A DNA stretch of 64,000 nt from Olleya sediminilitoris (GCF_016785945.1 NZ_JAEMEF010000004.1:124001-188000), one strand, 5' to 3'; positions 8,699-17,410 are shown, counted from the first letter of the stretch. Made by a program: numbers and translations. Notes: a model not told the origin generated them from the letters alone.

Positions 8699-11600
8699 AT
8701 GCAAAATAGAATTGCCAAAATCTTGTTTTCTACTAGATTGACATCTGTCTTATTTATTGTTTTTGCTGTTGCTATGGCAGCAGGAACGCTTTTAGATAGA
8801 AATATGGATACCTCTCCAACACCTTATACCAGAAACTTAATTTATAATGCTTGGTGGTTTGAAGCCATTATGGTATTATTTATGGTTAATTTTATTGGTA
8901 ATATTTTTAGATTTAGATTATTACGAAAAGAAAAATGGGCTACATTATTGCTGCATTTGGCTTTTATATTTATCATTTTAGGTGCTGGAATTACACGTTA
9001 TTTTGGTTTTGAAGGAATGATAGCTATCAGAGAAGGTGAAACTGAAAGTGGTTTTTTATCTCAAAAAACATACATCACAGCTTACATTGATGGTGATTAT
9101 AAAATTGATGGTGTACCACAGCGTTTACCTGTAGAAGAAGAAGTAGATTTTTCTGGTCGTATGACTAATAGTTTTGATTATACTGCGTCTTACAATGGTA
9201 CTCCAGTAAATTTTGAATTAACAGATTTTTTTATTGGAGCAGAAGAAGATGTTGTTCCGGACGATTCTGGTGAAAATTATTTGAAAATAGTTGAAGCTAG
9301 AGGTAATGGACCACATAATCACTTCTTAAAACAAGGTAGTGTAGAAAACATACACAACCTTTTAATTGCTTTAGATAAACCAACTCAAGGTGCAGTAAAT
9401 ATTACAACCACAGAAAATGGGTTGATGGTTGAGTCTCCTTTTGAGGGTGAATACCTGCAAATGGCAACCATGAGTCAAGGTCAATTAATTAAAGATAGTA
9501 TTCAGCCTTTAATGTTGCGTTCTAGATACGTAATTGGAGACATGCAATTGGTGTTTCCTAAACCTGTTGTAAAAGGAAAATTTGATGTTGTAAAAAAGGC
9601 AAGTTTCCTTAAACAAGATGATAATGCAGTTGTTTTAAATGTGTCTGCTAATGGCGAAACTAAAGAAATTAAATTATTGGGTAGTCAATGGTCTAATAAT
9701 CGTTTTAAACAAGTTACTGTTGGTGGTTTAGATATAGCTTTAAAATATGGGTCTAAAGTTTTAGAATTACCTTTTGAAGTTAAATTAAATGATTTTATAG
9801 CCGAAAAGTTTCCTGGTACAGATAGTAATTATTCTTCTTACGAAAGTAAAGTAACAGTATTGGATAAAGAACAAGGTGATTTTGATTTTCATATATATAT
9901 GAATAATATACTAGATCATAGAGGTTATCGTTTTTTTCAAGCCGATTTTGACAAAGATTTAAAAGGAACCATTCTGTCTGTAAATCATGATTATTGGGGA
10001 ACTTGGGTGACCTATTTAGGTTACTTTTTGTTATACATTGGTATGATGGCAATTTTATTTGCTAACCATACAAGATTTAGAGATTTACAAAATGGTTTAG
10101 AAAAAATTAAAAACAAAAAAGAAAAAGCGGCTACATTACTTTTATTATGTTTTAGTTTAAGTGCTTTTGCACAACACGAGCAACATACGGAAGATGATGG
10201 TCACGATCACGAGACAGTTGCTGTTACACCAAACAGTAGGCCAACAAAAGCCCAAATAGACTCTATTTTAAAAGCTAATGTGGCTCCTATTAAACATGCC
10301 GAAAAGTTTGGACGTTTAGTAATACAGGATCTAGATGGTCGTATGATGCCAATTGATACGTATGCGTCAGAATTGGTTAGAAAACTAACAAAGCACGAAG
10401 GTTATGAAGGTTTAACTTCTAATCAAGTGTTTTTGAGTATTCTAGAAAGTCCAATGCTTTGGTATAACGTGCCAATAATTTATTTGGCACCCAAAAAAGC
10501 AGATTCTATTAGAGGAATTATTGGGTTGGATAAAAGTCAGAAATACGCAACAATGTTAGACTTTTTTGATGACAATTTTCAGTATAAATTAGATTCTTAT
10601 TTAGAAGAAGCTTCTGCAGTAAAAGCACAAACAGGAATACAAAAAGAGTTTATAGAGGCTAATCAGCGCATTAACCTTTTAAGTAATGCTATTGAAGGTC
10701 GATCGTTAAAGATTTTTCCTGTTCCTGATGATGAAAACAATAAATGGATTTCTCCTTTTGAATATAAAAACGAAGGGTTTAACCAAAAAATACAAGACAC
10801 AACTTATGGTAGTTTTATAGGTTCTGGTTTTGATTGGTATTTATTAACTTTAAATGAAGCCAAAAAAACTGGTGATTTTACTAAAGCTGAAAAGTTGTTA
10901 GATGCTTTTAAAGTTTCACAGAAAAAAGTTGGAGCTAACGTAATGCTTAGTGATGATAAGATTGATACTGAAATTTTATATAATAAGTACGATGTGTTTA
11001 AAAAACTGTTTAGTTGGTACATGTATGCAGGAACTTTGTTGTTTGTGTTGTTACTATGGCAAATCTTTAAATCTAACAATAAATGGTTAAACACAAGTAT
11101 TGTTATATTCAAGTTTGTTATTTTAGGGTTGTTTGTATTGCATACTCTAGGTTTAATAGCGCGTTGGTATATTTCTGGTCATGCACCTTGGAGTGATGCT
11201 TATGAGTCTATGATTTATGTGGCTTGGGCTACAATGTTTTTTGGTTTAGCTTTTGGTCGTAAAAGTGACTTAACGTTAGCATCTACAGCATTTGTGACAG
11301 CCATGATTTTAATGATAGCACACTGGAACTGGATGGATCCAGCAATTGCAAATCTTCAACCGGTTTTAAATAGTTATTGGTTAATGATACATGTTGCTGT
11401 AATTGTAGCAAGTTATGGTCCATTTACTTTAGGTATGATATTAGGAATAGTATCCTTGGTTTTAATTTTGTTGACCAACAAAAACAATAAAGCTAAAATG
11501 GATTTAAATATAAAAGAATTAACTATAATCAATGAGATGTCTTTAACCGTAGGTTTGGTTATGTTAACCATAGGGAACTTCCTTGGTGGTCAATGGGCTA

Positions 11601-11920
11601 ATGAGAGTTGGGGAAGATATTGGGGTTGGGATCCAAAAGAAACTTGGGCTTTAATTAGTATTATGTTATATGCATTTGTTATTCACATGCGATTAGTGCC
11701 AGGTTTACGTGGACGTTGGTTTTTTAATTTAATGTCAATAATTACTTTTGGAAGTATATTAATGACTTATTTTGGAGTGAATTTTTACTTGTCAGGATTG
11801 CATAGTTATGCAAGTGGAGATCAAATTGTAAGCTTTAAATTTATAGGAATTGCATTGGTGATTATTGCAATATTAGCTGTGTTTTCTTATAGAAAGTACG
11901 CTAAGTTTTATAAGAAATAA
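8699..11920 (+). CDS. ccsBA: Fused cytochrome c biogenesis protein CcsBA (ResB-CcsA)
   Basis: A 1073-residue fusion that carries heme across the inner membrane and ligates it to apocytochrome c (System II). The ResB/CcsB-like half has TM segments near residues 10-30, 50-70 and 82-100, a large periplasmic loop and a TM near 445. The CcsA half has several C-terminal helices with the tryptophan-rich heme-handling motif WGRYWGWDPKETWAL (from about W971) and flanking His residues. Between the halves lies a signal-peptide-like segment (residues 477-492, ending SAFAQ) followed by a His/Asp-rich stretch (493-505). Length and order fit Bacteroidota fused CcsBA. It is followed by a strong terminator. 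Confidence 0.92.
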   Translation: MQNRIAKILFSTRLTSVLFIVFAVAMAAGTLLDRNMDTSPTPYTRNLIYNAWWFEAIMVLFMVNFIGNIFRFRLLRKEKWATLLLHLAFIFIILGAGITRYFGFEGMIAIREGETESGFLSQKTYITAYIDGDYKIDGVPQRLPVEEEVDFSGRMTNSFDYTASYNGTPVNFELTDFFIGAEEDVVPDDSGENYLKIVEARGNGPHNHFLKQGSVENIHNLLIALDKPTQGAVNITTTENGLMVESPFEGEYLQMATMSQGQLIKDSIQPLMLRSRYVIGDMQLVFPKPVVKGKFDVVKKASFLKQDDNAVVLNVSANGETKEIKLLGSQWSNNRFKQVTVGGLDIALKYGSKVLELPFEVKLNDFIAEKFPGTDSNYSSYESKVTVLDKEQGDFDFHIYMNNILDHRGYRFFQADFDKDLKGTILSVNHDYWGTWVTYLGYFLLYIGMMAILFANHTRFRDLQNGLEKIKNKKEKAATLLLLCFSLSAFAQHEQHTEDDGHDHETVAVTPNSRPTKAQIDSILKANVAPIKHAEKFGRLVIQDLDGRMMPIDTYASELVRKLTKHEGYEGLTSNQVFLSILESPMLWYNVPIIYLAPKKADSIRGIIGLDKSQKYATMLDFFDDNFQYKLDSYLEEASAVKAQTGIQKEFIEANQRINLLSNAIEGRSLKIFPVPDDENNKWISPFEYKNEGFNQKIQDTTYGSFIGSGFDWYLLTLNEAKKTGDFTKAEKLLDAFKVSQKKVGANVMLSDDKIDTEILYNKYDVFKKLFSWYMYAGTLLFVLLLWQIFKSNNKWLNTSIVIFKFVILGLFVLHTLGLIARWYISGHAPWSDAYESMIYVAWATMFFGLAFGRKSDLTLASTAFVTAMILMIAHWNWMDPAIANLQPVLNSYWLMIHVAVIVASYGPFTLGMILGIVSLVLILLTNKNNKAKMDLNIKELTIINEMSLTVGLVMLTIGNFLGGQWANESWGRYWGWDPKETWALISIMLYAFVIHMRLVPGLRGRWFFNLMSIITFGSILMTYFGVNFYLSGLHSYASGDQIVSFKFIGIALVIIAILAVFSYRKYAKFYKK

Positions 11921-11940
11921 AAAGAATTTACTTTTACATA

Positions 11941-11973
11941 AAAAAAACTCACTATTAGTAGTGAGTTTTTTTT
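11941..11973 (+). terminator. Intrinsic terminator of ccsBA
   Basis: Stem CTCACTA/TAGTGAG (11948-11954, 11959-11965) with a 4-nt loop, extended by A/T tracts and an eight-T run. Confidence 0.85.
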
Positions 11974-12061
11974 GCTTTATGAAGTACTTATAAAAAAGGA
12001 GAGGTTAATTTTATATAGATGTATCAAGGATTTGGATACAAATAACATGTGTGTATTTAAT

Positions 12062-12095
12062 AAAAAAAAGACTTGCTAATACTAGCAAGTCTTTT
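12062..12095 (-). terminator. Terminator of the 12122-12925 gene
   Basis: Stem GACTTGCTA/TAGCAAGTC (12070-12078, 12083-12091). On the minus strand it is followed by an eight-T run. Confidence 0.85.
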
Positions 12096-12121
12096 AATTG
12101 TTGTTGGTAATAATTAAATGA

Positions 12122-12925
12122 TTAATTATTCAATACAATTTGCTTAATTATAGTTTCTTTTTCAGTAATAATATGTAGTATTATGTTTTTTTCTTCGCTA
12201 GCAAAATTTAAATACGTTTGTTTAGCGTTTATATTTCTAGCCATTTGTAATGTGTTACCGTTGTAATTGTAAACTTTAATTTCTTTTATTGTGTCATTAT
12301 CTGGAGCAGTAACTTTTAATTGTCCAGAGTTGATTAGGTATCCAACTTTAGCTTTCTTTTTCTTTTTTGGATCTAAAGATGATATATTGTCATTATTTTC
12401 ATCCGTTGTTTCTGGTTGACTAAAAGTAATGTAAAAGCGATCTGTGTAATCTGCTGCATCTACAGTTTCTGTATAAGCAGTATCGTTTATTTTAGTATAG
12501 GTGTTTAATAAAGCATCGTGTATGTAAACATCAATATCATTAGTAAATCCTTCTAAGCTTGTTAATGCAATTTGTGCTGTTCCAGAAGTTTCATTATACA
12601 TTCCTAGTAAATATTGTTTGCTATCGTCAAAACTACCAACTCCTTGTATAACATATCTATTACCTTCAATAATCCAGTTTAAATCATTGGATTGAGGAAA
12701 AATAGCTGAGGCATCATAACCATAATCAACACCTTCTGTAGCAATGTTATTTGATGTAAAACCTAATACAAGTTCTCTAACAGCTCCATTTGGAGAAGTA
12801 TATTCTAATCTTAATATTTGAACACTGCTTGATGCATTGTTTGTGTTTTCTGAAGTAACATTAGAGTTTAAAGCGAATATGTTGTTACAGATTAATAGTA
12901 ATAATAGTAAAGTAGATTTTTTCAT
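12122..12925 (-). CDS. Secreted protein with T9SS-type C-terminus
   Basis: A 267-residue exported protein: a Sec signal peptide (LLLLLLICNNIFA), a unique beta-rich domain (residues ~35-175), a basic KKKKKAK patch near 190, and a C-terminal ~70-residue region. That region contains VYNYNGN, a hydrophobic strand pair and a final KQIVLNN, and resembles the type A sorting domain of the type IX secretion system. If so, it is exported to the cell surface by the Por/Spr machinery and its tail is removed. The domain's function is unknown. It is monocistronic, with its own promoter and terminator. Confidence 0.72.
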   Translation of the reverse strand: MKKSTLLLLLLICNNIFALNSNVTSENTNNASSSVQILRLEYTSPNGAVRELVLGFTSNNIATEGVDYGYDASAIFPQSNDLNWIIEGNRYVIQGVGSFDDSKQYLLGMYNETSGTAQIALTSLEGFTNDIDVYIHDALLNTYTKINDTAYTETVDAADYTDRFYITFSQPETTDENNDNISSLDPKKKKKAKVGYLINSGQLKVTAPDNDTIKEIKVYNYNGNTLQMARNINAKQTYLNFASEEKNIILHIITEKETIIKQIVLNN

Positions 12926-12964
12926 AATTAGTTTATTTGTCGGTTAAACGGTAAATTTATTCGA

Positions 12965-12992
12965 CAAAGTTACATTTTATTTTGAATTACAA
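12965..12992 (-). promoter_or_regulatory. Promoter of the secreted-protein gene
   Basis: On the minus strand TTG (12992-12990), 17 nt, then TAACTTTG (12972-12965), close to the Bacteroidota TTG-N19-TAnnTTTG consensus, 40 nt before the start codon. Confidence 0.55.
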
Positions 12993-13220
12993 CCGTGAAT
13001 TGCGTTTTTTTTTCGATGAAATGCATTTTTTACAACAAGTAGAGGTTTGTTATTCGATTAAATGCATATAAAGTAGTTTAAGTGTATTGTCTCGTCTTTT
13101 TCATTCAATATAAACAGATAATCGAGTGATTTTCTGACAAAACATAAAGCAATGCTTTGTGTTAAGTAAGAATCATATAGTTTTAGCAGCTTCAAAAATG
13201 ACTTGATTAGTAATCTTTAT

Positions 13221-13228
13221 TAACTTTG
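13221..13228 (+). promoter_or_regulatory. Putative -7 box of mscL
   Basis: TAACTTTG fits TAnnTTTG, 23 nt before the ATG at 13252. The nearest TTG (13203-13205) is only 15 nt upstream. Confidence 0.45.
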
Positions 13229-13251
13229 AGACATAAATAATATTATATAGT

Positions 13252-13698
13252 ATGAAGTTTTTAAAAGAGTTTAAAGAATTTGCAGTAAAAGGTAATATGA
13301 TGGATATGGCTATTGGTATTATTATAGGTGCATCCTTTAATAAGGTAATAGATGTATTGGTTAAAAAAGTGTTTTTACCACCTTTATCTTTAATGACAGA
13401 TGGTTTAAACTTTCAAAATAAACGCTTAATTTTAAGAGATGCTATTACAAATAACGAGGGTGTAATTACTACTCAAGAAGTAGCAGTGCATTATGGAGAG
13501 TTATTTGAGGTGTTTTTAGATTTTTTAATCGTAGGATTTACAGTGTTTTTAGTTGTAAAAGCTATGAATAGATTAAGAGATAAGTCTCAAGATGTTAAAA
13601 ATAAAACTGTTAAAACTCCTAAGGATATAGAATTACTGTCAAGATTATCAGAGTTAATGGAAGAGCAAAATTCTTTACTAAAAGCATCTAAAAAATAA
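13252..13698 (+). CDS. mscL: Large-conductance mechanosensitive channel MscL
   Basis: A 148-residue inner-membrane channel that opens under hypo-osmotic shock. The N-terminal amphipathic helix MKFLKEFKEFAVKGNMMDMA and the pore helix with IGIIIGASFNKVIDVLV are textbook MscL. A periplasmic loop of about 50 residues, the second helix (FLIVGFTVFLVVKAMN) and a charged cytoplasmic helix ending in lysines follow. Length is typical. A small basic protein gene starts 4 nt after its stop. Confidence 0.95.
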   Translation: MKFLKEFKEFAVKGNMMDMAIGIIIGASFNKVIDVLVKKVFLPPLSLMTDGLNFQNKRLILRDAITNNEGVITTQEVAVHYGELFEVFLDFLIVGFTVFLVVKAMNRLRDKSQDVKNKTVKTPKDIELLSRLSELMEEQNSLLKASKK

Positions 13699-13702
13699 GG
13701 TC

Positions 13703-13861
13703 ATGCCAAAACCAAAAGGTCAAAAAAACACTAAAAATAAAGCAAAGCACTCTAAGTTAATGGCTAAAAAGATTAACAAAAAGAAAAAAGAAGAGTTGCT
13801 CAGAAAACAACGTCTTAAAGCAATTATAAAAGGCGCTTCAAAAGAGGATGATAGTAATTAA
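13703..13861 (+). CDS. Small lysine-rich protein, unknown
   Basis: A 52-codon open frame starting 4 nt after the mscL stop, too short for ordinary gene finders. The product is extremely basic, roughly one third lysine, with clusters such as KINKKKKEELLRKQRLK and an acidic end (KEDDSN). Such composition suggests nucleic-acid or ribosome binding, but no family is identified. The spacing argues for co-transcription with mscL. The stop at 13859-13861 abuts the end of the opposite-strand gene at 13863, leaving no intergenic space, which supports both genes being real. Codon bias toward AAA in an AT-rich genome is the main reason for caution. Confidence 0.55.
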   Translation: MPKPKGQKNTKNKAKHSKLMAKKINKKKKEELLRKQRLKAIIKGASKEDDSN

Positions 13862-13862
13862 A

Positions 13863-14240
13863 CTATAATTTAATTAGTGTTTTATCAAGATTTAGCTCCT
13901 TAATTATAGTGTTAGCAAAACTATAATGTCCTTTTGTGCTTATAATTTTAAATCTATGGTCTTTCATTCTTGTAAAAACATCTAATAAACGCCATTTAGA
14001 TTTTAATAATTTAGGCTTCTCACTTTTTAACCCAAGTTCAAAGTAGTATTTTTTGGTTCGTTTATAAGCAGTAATATCTGGTGTCATAACTAAATTGTTT
14101 TCCTTTTTTATAAAAGTTTTTGGCTGCTCATAACCAGTTAAATCTGCTTTAATGTTTTCAAAACCTAAAAATTCTAAATGGTTAATAGATTGTTGTAAAA
14201 TGTCTTCGTGTGTAGTTTTGTCTTGTGCTATCATAATCAA
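13863..14240 (-). CDS. Hypothetical protein, possible PD-(D/E)XK-like fold
   Basis: A 125-residue cytoplasmic protein without signal or membrane segments. The central part (MTPDITAYKRTKKYYFELGLK) has an Asp, then a hydrophobic strand with Glu and a nearby Lys (FELGLK), which vaguely resembles the D...ExK core of restriction-endonuclease-like folds. Here the spacing is E-L-G-L-K and not E-x-K, so catalytic activity is doubtful. It stands alone between mscL and the PLP-enzyme gene. A second in-frame ATG lies two codons downstream. Confidence 0.65.
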   Translation of the reverse strand: MIMIAQDKTTHEDILQQSINHLEFLGFENIKADLTGYEQPKTFIKKENNLVMTPDITAYKRTKKYYFELGLKSEKPKLLKSKWRLLDVFTRMKDHRFKIISTKGHYSFANTIIKELNLDKTLIKL

Positions 14241-14374
14241 TATTATACAAAATAAATAAAACCTATTGCGTTAATAAGTCGTTAAATCTGAATAAGTTAT
14301 TTATATTATTGTAGCTTACAATTAAATATTCAGCTATTAAATTAGTAAATTACAGCTTTAAAATTATGTATTAA

Positions 14375-15526
14375 ATGAAAGCAAAAAAACAAGGTTTAAA
14401 TACCATTTGCACTCACGTTGGAGAAGTGCCTGATGATCAGTTCAAAGGTGCAATTTCTCCAATATATCTATCTTCATCTTATCAATTCATGGATGTTGAT
14501 GTAAAACGATATCCAAGATATTTTAACACACCAAATCAAGAATATTTAGCAAAAAAGATTGCAGCATTAGAGTTTACTGAAACTGCAATGATTTTTGGTT
14601 CAGGTATGGCAGCAATCAGTCATATGTTTTTAGCCTTTTTAAAATCAGGTGATCATATTGTTGTACAAAATACATTATATGGAGGAACAGCAAATTTTAT
14701 AAGAGAAGAGTTTCCTAAGCTAAATATAGAATTTACTTTTACAGATGGTTATAAAGTTGAAGATTTTGAAGCAGTAATTCAGCCTAATACAAAGCTAATT
14801 CATATTGAAACACCTTCTAATCCGTTACTAACTATTACAGATATCAAAGCAATTGCAAAATTAGGTAAGCAAAACAATATTGTAACTAGTATTGATAATA
14901 CGTTTGCAAGTCCTGTTAATCAAAATCCAGCGCAATTTGGAATAGATTTGATTATGCATTCTGCAACTAAATATTTTGGTGGTCATTCAGATATTTGCGC
15001 TGGTGCAGTAGCAGGAAGTCATGAGCATATGGAAAAAATTTGGCATGTGTCTAAAAATTATGGTGGTAGTTTAAGCGATTTTACTGTTTGGATGTTGGAG
15101 CGTAGCATGAAAACCATGGGATTACGTGTTAAAGCACAAAGTAAAAATGCTTTAAAAATGGCAAAATGGTTAGACAAACAATCTTTTGTTAAAACGGTAT
15201 ATTATCCTGGACTAAAAAGTCATCCAGAACATAAATTAGCTAAATTACAAATGAAAAGCTTTGGTGCTATGTTGTCTTTTGAATTGATAGACAGTATTAA
15301 TTCTGATCAATTCATGAAACAATTACAATTAATAAAACCATCAATAAGTCTTGCAGGTGTAGAAAGTACAATACTGTCTCCGACACAAACTTCACACGCA
15401 TTATTAACACCAGAACAGCGTGAAGCTGTAGGGATTTCTGATGGATTAATTAGATTTTCATTAGGAATAGAAGAAGCTAAAGACTTAAAACAAGACATTA
15501 AACAAGCGATAAAAACAATCCAATAA
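14375..15526 (+). CDS. Trans-sulfuration family PLP enzyme
   Basis: A 383-residue Cys/Met metabolism PLP-dependent enzyme. The PLP lysine is K199 in MHSATKYFGGHSD, preceded by the GSGMAAIS phosphate-binding loop (~residues 75-82), the aromatic stacking YGG, and SIDNTFASP with its cofactor Asp. The family includes cystathionine gamma-synthase, beta/gamma-lyases and methionine gamma-lyase; residues here do not clearly separate them. A cytoplasmic role in sulfur amino-acid interconversion is likely. It begins a plus-strand run with rlmF (11 nt later) and bshB1; the thiol theme with bshB1 may be coincidental. Confidence 0.88.
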   Translation: MKAKKQGLNTICTHVGEVPDDQFKGAISPIYLSSSYQFMDVDVKRYPRYFNTPNQEYLAKKIAALEFTETAMIFGSGMAAISHMFLAFLKSGDHIVVQNTLYGGTANFIREEFPKLNIEFTFTDGYKVEDFEAVIQPNTKLIHIETPSNPLLTITDIKAIAKLGKQNNIVTSIDNTFASPVNQNPAQFGIDLIMHSATKYFGGHSDICAGAVAGSHEHMEKIWHVSKNYGGSLSDFTVWMLERSMKTMGLRVKAQSKNALKMAKWLDKQSFVKTVYYPGLKSHPEHKLAKLQMKSFGAMLSFELIDSINSDQFMKQLQLIKPSISLAGVESTILSPTQTSHALLTPEQREAVGISDGLIRFSLGIEEAKDLKQDIKQAIKTIQ

Positions 15527-15537
15527 AACCAAAAGTT

Positions 15538-16431
15538 GTGCATAAAAAAAATAAACATTCTGAAGATTACAATTTTGAAACACTTGCAACAGTACACCCA
15601 AAACTAGAATCTTTTGTGTTTACAAATGCCAATAATAAAAAGACCATTGATTTTGCAAATCCTAAAGCGGTTAAAACCTTAAATGCAGCATTATTGCATA
15701 CGCATTATGATGTAAGCTTTTGGGACTTTCCAGATCATTTTTTGTGTCCTCCAATTCCTGGTCGTGTAGATTATATTCATCATTTATCAGACTTATTACA
15801 ACGTTCACAATTAGATAAAGACATTACTATTATGGATATTGGTACAGGTGCAAATTGCATTTACCCTTTATTAGGGACCTCAAGTTATGATTGGAACTTT
15901 ATAGCTGTAGACAGTAATGATGACGCAATAAAGTCTGCACAAAATATTATTAATAAAAACAACTTACAAAATAAAATTAAGCTTAAAAAACAAACAGACG
16001 ATACACATGTATTGCAGGATGTTTTAAATGAAAATGATAAGGTTACTATCACGATGTGTAATCCACCATTTTTTAAAAACGAAGCAGATGCAATTAAAGC
16101 AACAACAAGTAAACTGAAAGGTTTAGGTAAACCTACAGACCAAATGGTGCGTAACTTTGCAGGACAAGCTCATGAGTTATGGTATAAAGGAGGAGAAAAA
16201 GCTTTTTTGCATACTTATCTTTACGAAAGTTCATTACAAAAAACAAGCAGTTTTTGGTATACTAGTTTGGTTTCTAATAAAGATAATATTAAGACCATGA
16301 ACCAATCTCTTAAAAAGTTAGGAGCCACATCAGTAATGACTATAGCAATGAATATAGGAAACAAAAAAAGTCGTATTGTTGCTTGGACTTTTTTAAATGA
16401 AGAACAAAAACAAAATTGGAATAAAAAATAA
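15538..16431 (+). CDS. rlmF: 23S rRNA (adenine1618-N6)-methyltransferase RlmF
   Basis: A 297-residue SAM-dependent methyltransferase that modifies A1618 (E. coli numbering) of 23S rRNA. The start is a GTG: the MHKKNKH opening matches the family, and no ATG lies nearby in frame. The SAM motif MDIGTGANCIYPLL (~residues 99-112) and the N6-adenine motif CNPPFF (~178) are visible. The gene follows the PLP enzyme by 11 nt and precedes bshB1 by 5 nt, so the three are probably co-transcribed. Confidence 0.92.
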   Translation: MHKKNKHSEDYNFETLATVHPKLESFVFTNANNKKTIDFANPKAVKTLNAALLHTHYDVSFWDFPDHFLCPPIPGRVDYIHHLSDLLQRSQLDKDITIMDIGTGANCIYPLLGTSSYDWNFIAVDSNDDAIKSAQNIINKNNLQNKIKLKKQTDDTHVLQDVLNENDKVTITMCNPPFFKNEADAIKATTSKLKGLGKPTDQMVRNFAGQAHELWYKGGEKAFLHTYLYESSLQKTSSFWYTSLVSNKDNIKTMNQSLKKLGATSVMTIAMNIGNKKSRIVAWTFLNEEQKQNWNKK

Positions 16432-16436
16432 AAAAA

Positions 16437-17153
16437 ATGAAAGTAGATATATTAGCATTTGGTGCACATCCAGACGATGTCGAGCTTGGAGCAGGAGGTA
16501 CCATAGCTAAAGAAATTGCAAACGGAAAAACTGTTGCAATTGTAGATTTAACTAAAGGGGAATTAGGAACACGTGGGACAGAGTTTACACGTAAAGCTGA
16601 AGCTGAAGATGCTAAAAACATATTAGGTGTATCCTATAGAGAAAATTTAGGATTTGCTGATGGTTTTTTTATTAATGACAAACAACATCAGTTAGAAATT
16701 ATTAAAATGATACGTAAGTATCAACCAGAAATTATTTTATGTAACGCTATTGACGATAGACATATAGATCATGGTAAAGGAAGTAAATTAGTTAGTGATG
16801 CTTGTTTTTTAAGTGGTTTAATTAAAATTGAAACTAGTATTGATGGTCAACCACAAAAGCAATGGAGACCAAAACAAGTGTACCATTACATACAATGGAA
16901 AACCATTGAACCTGACTTTGTAGTAGATGTTTCAAGTCATATGGATACTAAGTTAAAAAGTGTGTTAGCTTACAAAACTCAGTTTTTTGATCCTGATAGT
17001 AAAGAGCCTGAAACACCAATTTCTAGCAAAAACTTTACAGATAGCGTAAAATATAGAGCTCAAGACCTAGGAAGAATTATAAATGTTGATTACGCAGAAG
17101 GTTATAATGTAGAGCGTTACGTCGCTGTGGAAAGTTTATTTGATTTAAAATAA
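16437..17153 (+). CDS. bshB1: Bacillithiol biosynthesis deacetylase BshB1
   Basis: A 238-residue Zn-dependent LmbE/PIG-L family deacetylase, which removes acetyl from GlcNAc-malate in bacillithiol synthesis. The metal-binding AHPDD motif (H11, D13, D14) and the downstream HIDHGKG histidines are present, as is the TKGELGTRGT segment typical of BshB1. Length matches the family. bshA and bshC are not in the window. The gene lies 5 nt after rlmF; tRNA-His follows under its own promoter. Presence of bacillithiol would fit the OhrR-type peroxide sensor encoded at 33880-34341. Confidence 0.93.
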   Translation: MKVDILAFGAHPDDVELGAGGTIAKEIANGKTVAIVDLTKGELGTRGTEFTRKAEAEDAKNILGVSYRENLGFADGFFINDKQHQLEIIKMIRKYQPEIILCNAIDDRHIDHGKGSKLVSDACFLSGLIKIETSIDGQPQKQWRPKQVYHYIQWKTIEPDFVVDVSSHMDTKLKSVLAYKTQFFDPDSKEPETPISSKNFTDSVKYRAQDLGRIINVDYAEGYNVERYVAVESLFDLK

Positions 17154-17172
17154 AAATTTTTATTAAAAATAT

Positions 17173-17202
17173 TTGTAATAACTAGTAAATAAATTACCTT
17201 TG
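17173..17202 (+). promoter_or_regulatory. Promoter of tRNA-His
   Basis: TTG (17173-17175), exactly 19 nt, then TACCTTTG (17195-17202): a full match to the Bacteroidota TTG-N19-TAnnTTTG promoter, about 28 nt before the tRNA 5' end. Confidence 0.8.
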
Positions 17203-17229
17203 CACACGCATTATTAAATGCGCACAAAT

Positions 17230-17304
17230 GGTGGTTGTAGCTCAGCTGGTTAGAGCGTCGGTTTGTGGTACCGAAAGTCGCCGGTTCGAACCCGGTCTTC
17301 CACC
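17230..17304 (+). tRNA. tRNA-His (GTG anticodon)
   Basis: The cloverleaf folds by hand. D stem GCTC/GAGC, anticodon stem TCGGT/ACCGA with loop TTGTGGT (anticodon GTG at 17265-17267), T arm GCCGG-TTCGAAC-CCGGT. A G at 17230 sits in the -1 position opposite C73, the histidine identity feature. The acceptor stem as read, GTGGTTG/CTTCCAC, has two adjacent U-U oppositions at 5:68 and 6:67. A full CCA end is not encoded (CCA appears only if the discriminator is counted). It has its own promoter and terminator. Confidence 0.93.
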
Positions 17305-17311
17305 CAAAAGT

Positions 17312-17343
17312 AAAAAGCTTCTCTGAAAAGAGAAGCTTTTTTT
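17312..17343 (+). terminator. Terminator of tRNA-His
   Basis: Stem AAGCTTCTCT/AGAGAAGCTT with GAAA tetraloop and a seven-T run. Confidence 0.88.
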
Positions 17344-17370
17344 GTTTATAGAAATTTACAAATAAGACAT

Positions 17371-17406
17371 AAAAAATCCCGTAATTTTAATTACGGGATT
17401 TTTTAA
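17371..17406 (-). terminator. Terminator of the M28 peptidase gene
   Basis: Near-perfect inverted repeat AAAAAATCCCGTAATT/AATTACGGGATTTTTT located 5 nt beyond the minus-strand stop at 17411; it could act in both directions. Confidence 0.85.
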
Positions 17407-17410
17407 TTTA

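Larger units (their letters stand above)
12926..13251. other. Divergent intergenic region, no gene seen
   Basis: A 326-nt gap between the divergently transcribed secreted-protein gene and mscL. It holds a promoter for each side (12965-12992 minus; 13221-13228 plus) and a short palindrome AAAGCA-A-TGCTTT (13145-13157). No credible small open frame or structured RNA was found. Confidence 0.6.

Noticed and set aside
13145-13157. Palindrome AAAGCA-A-TGCTTT in the mscL upstream region as a regulatory site.
   Set aside because: Short and not close to either promoter box; such palindromes are expected by chance in AT-rich DNA.
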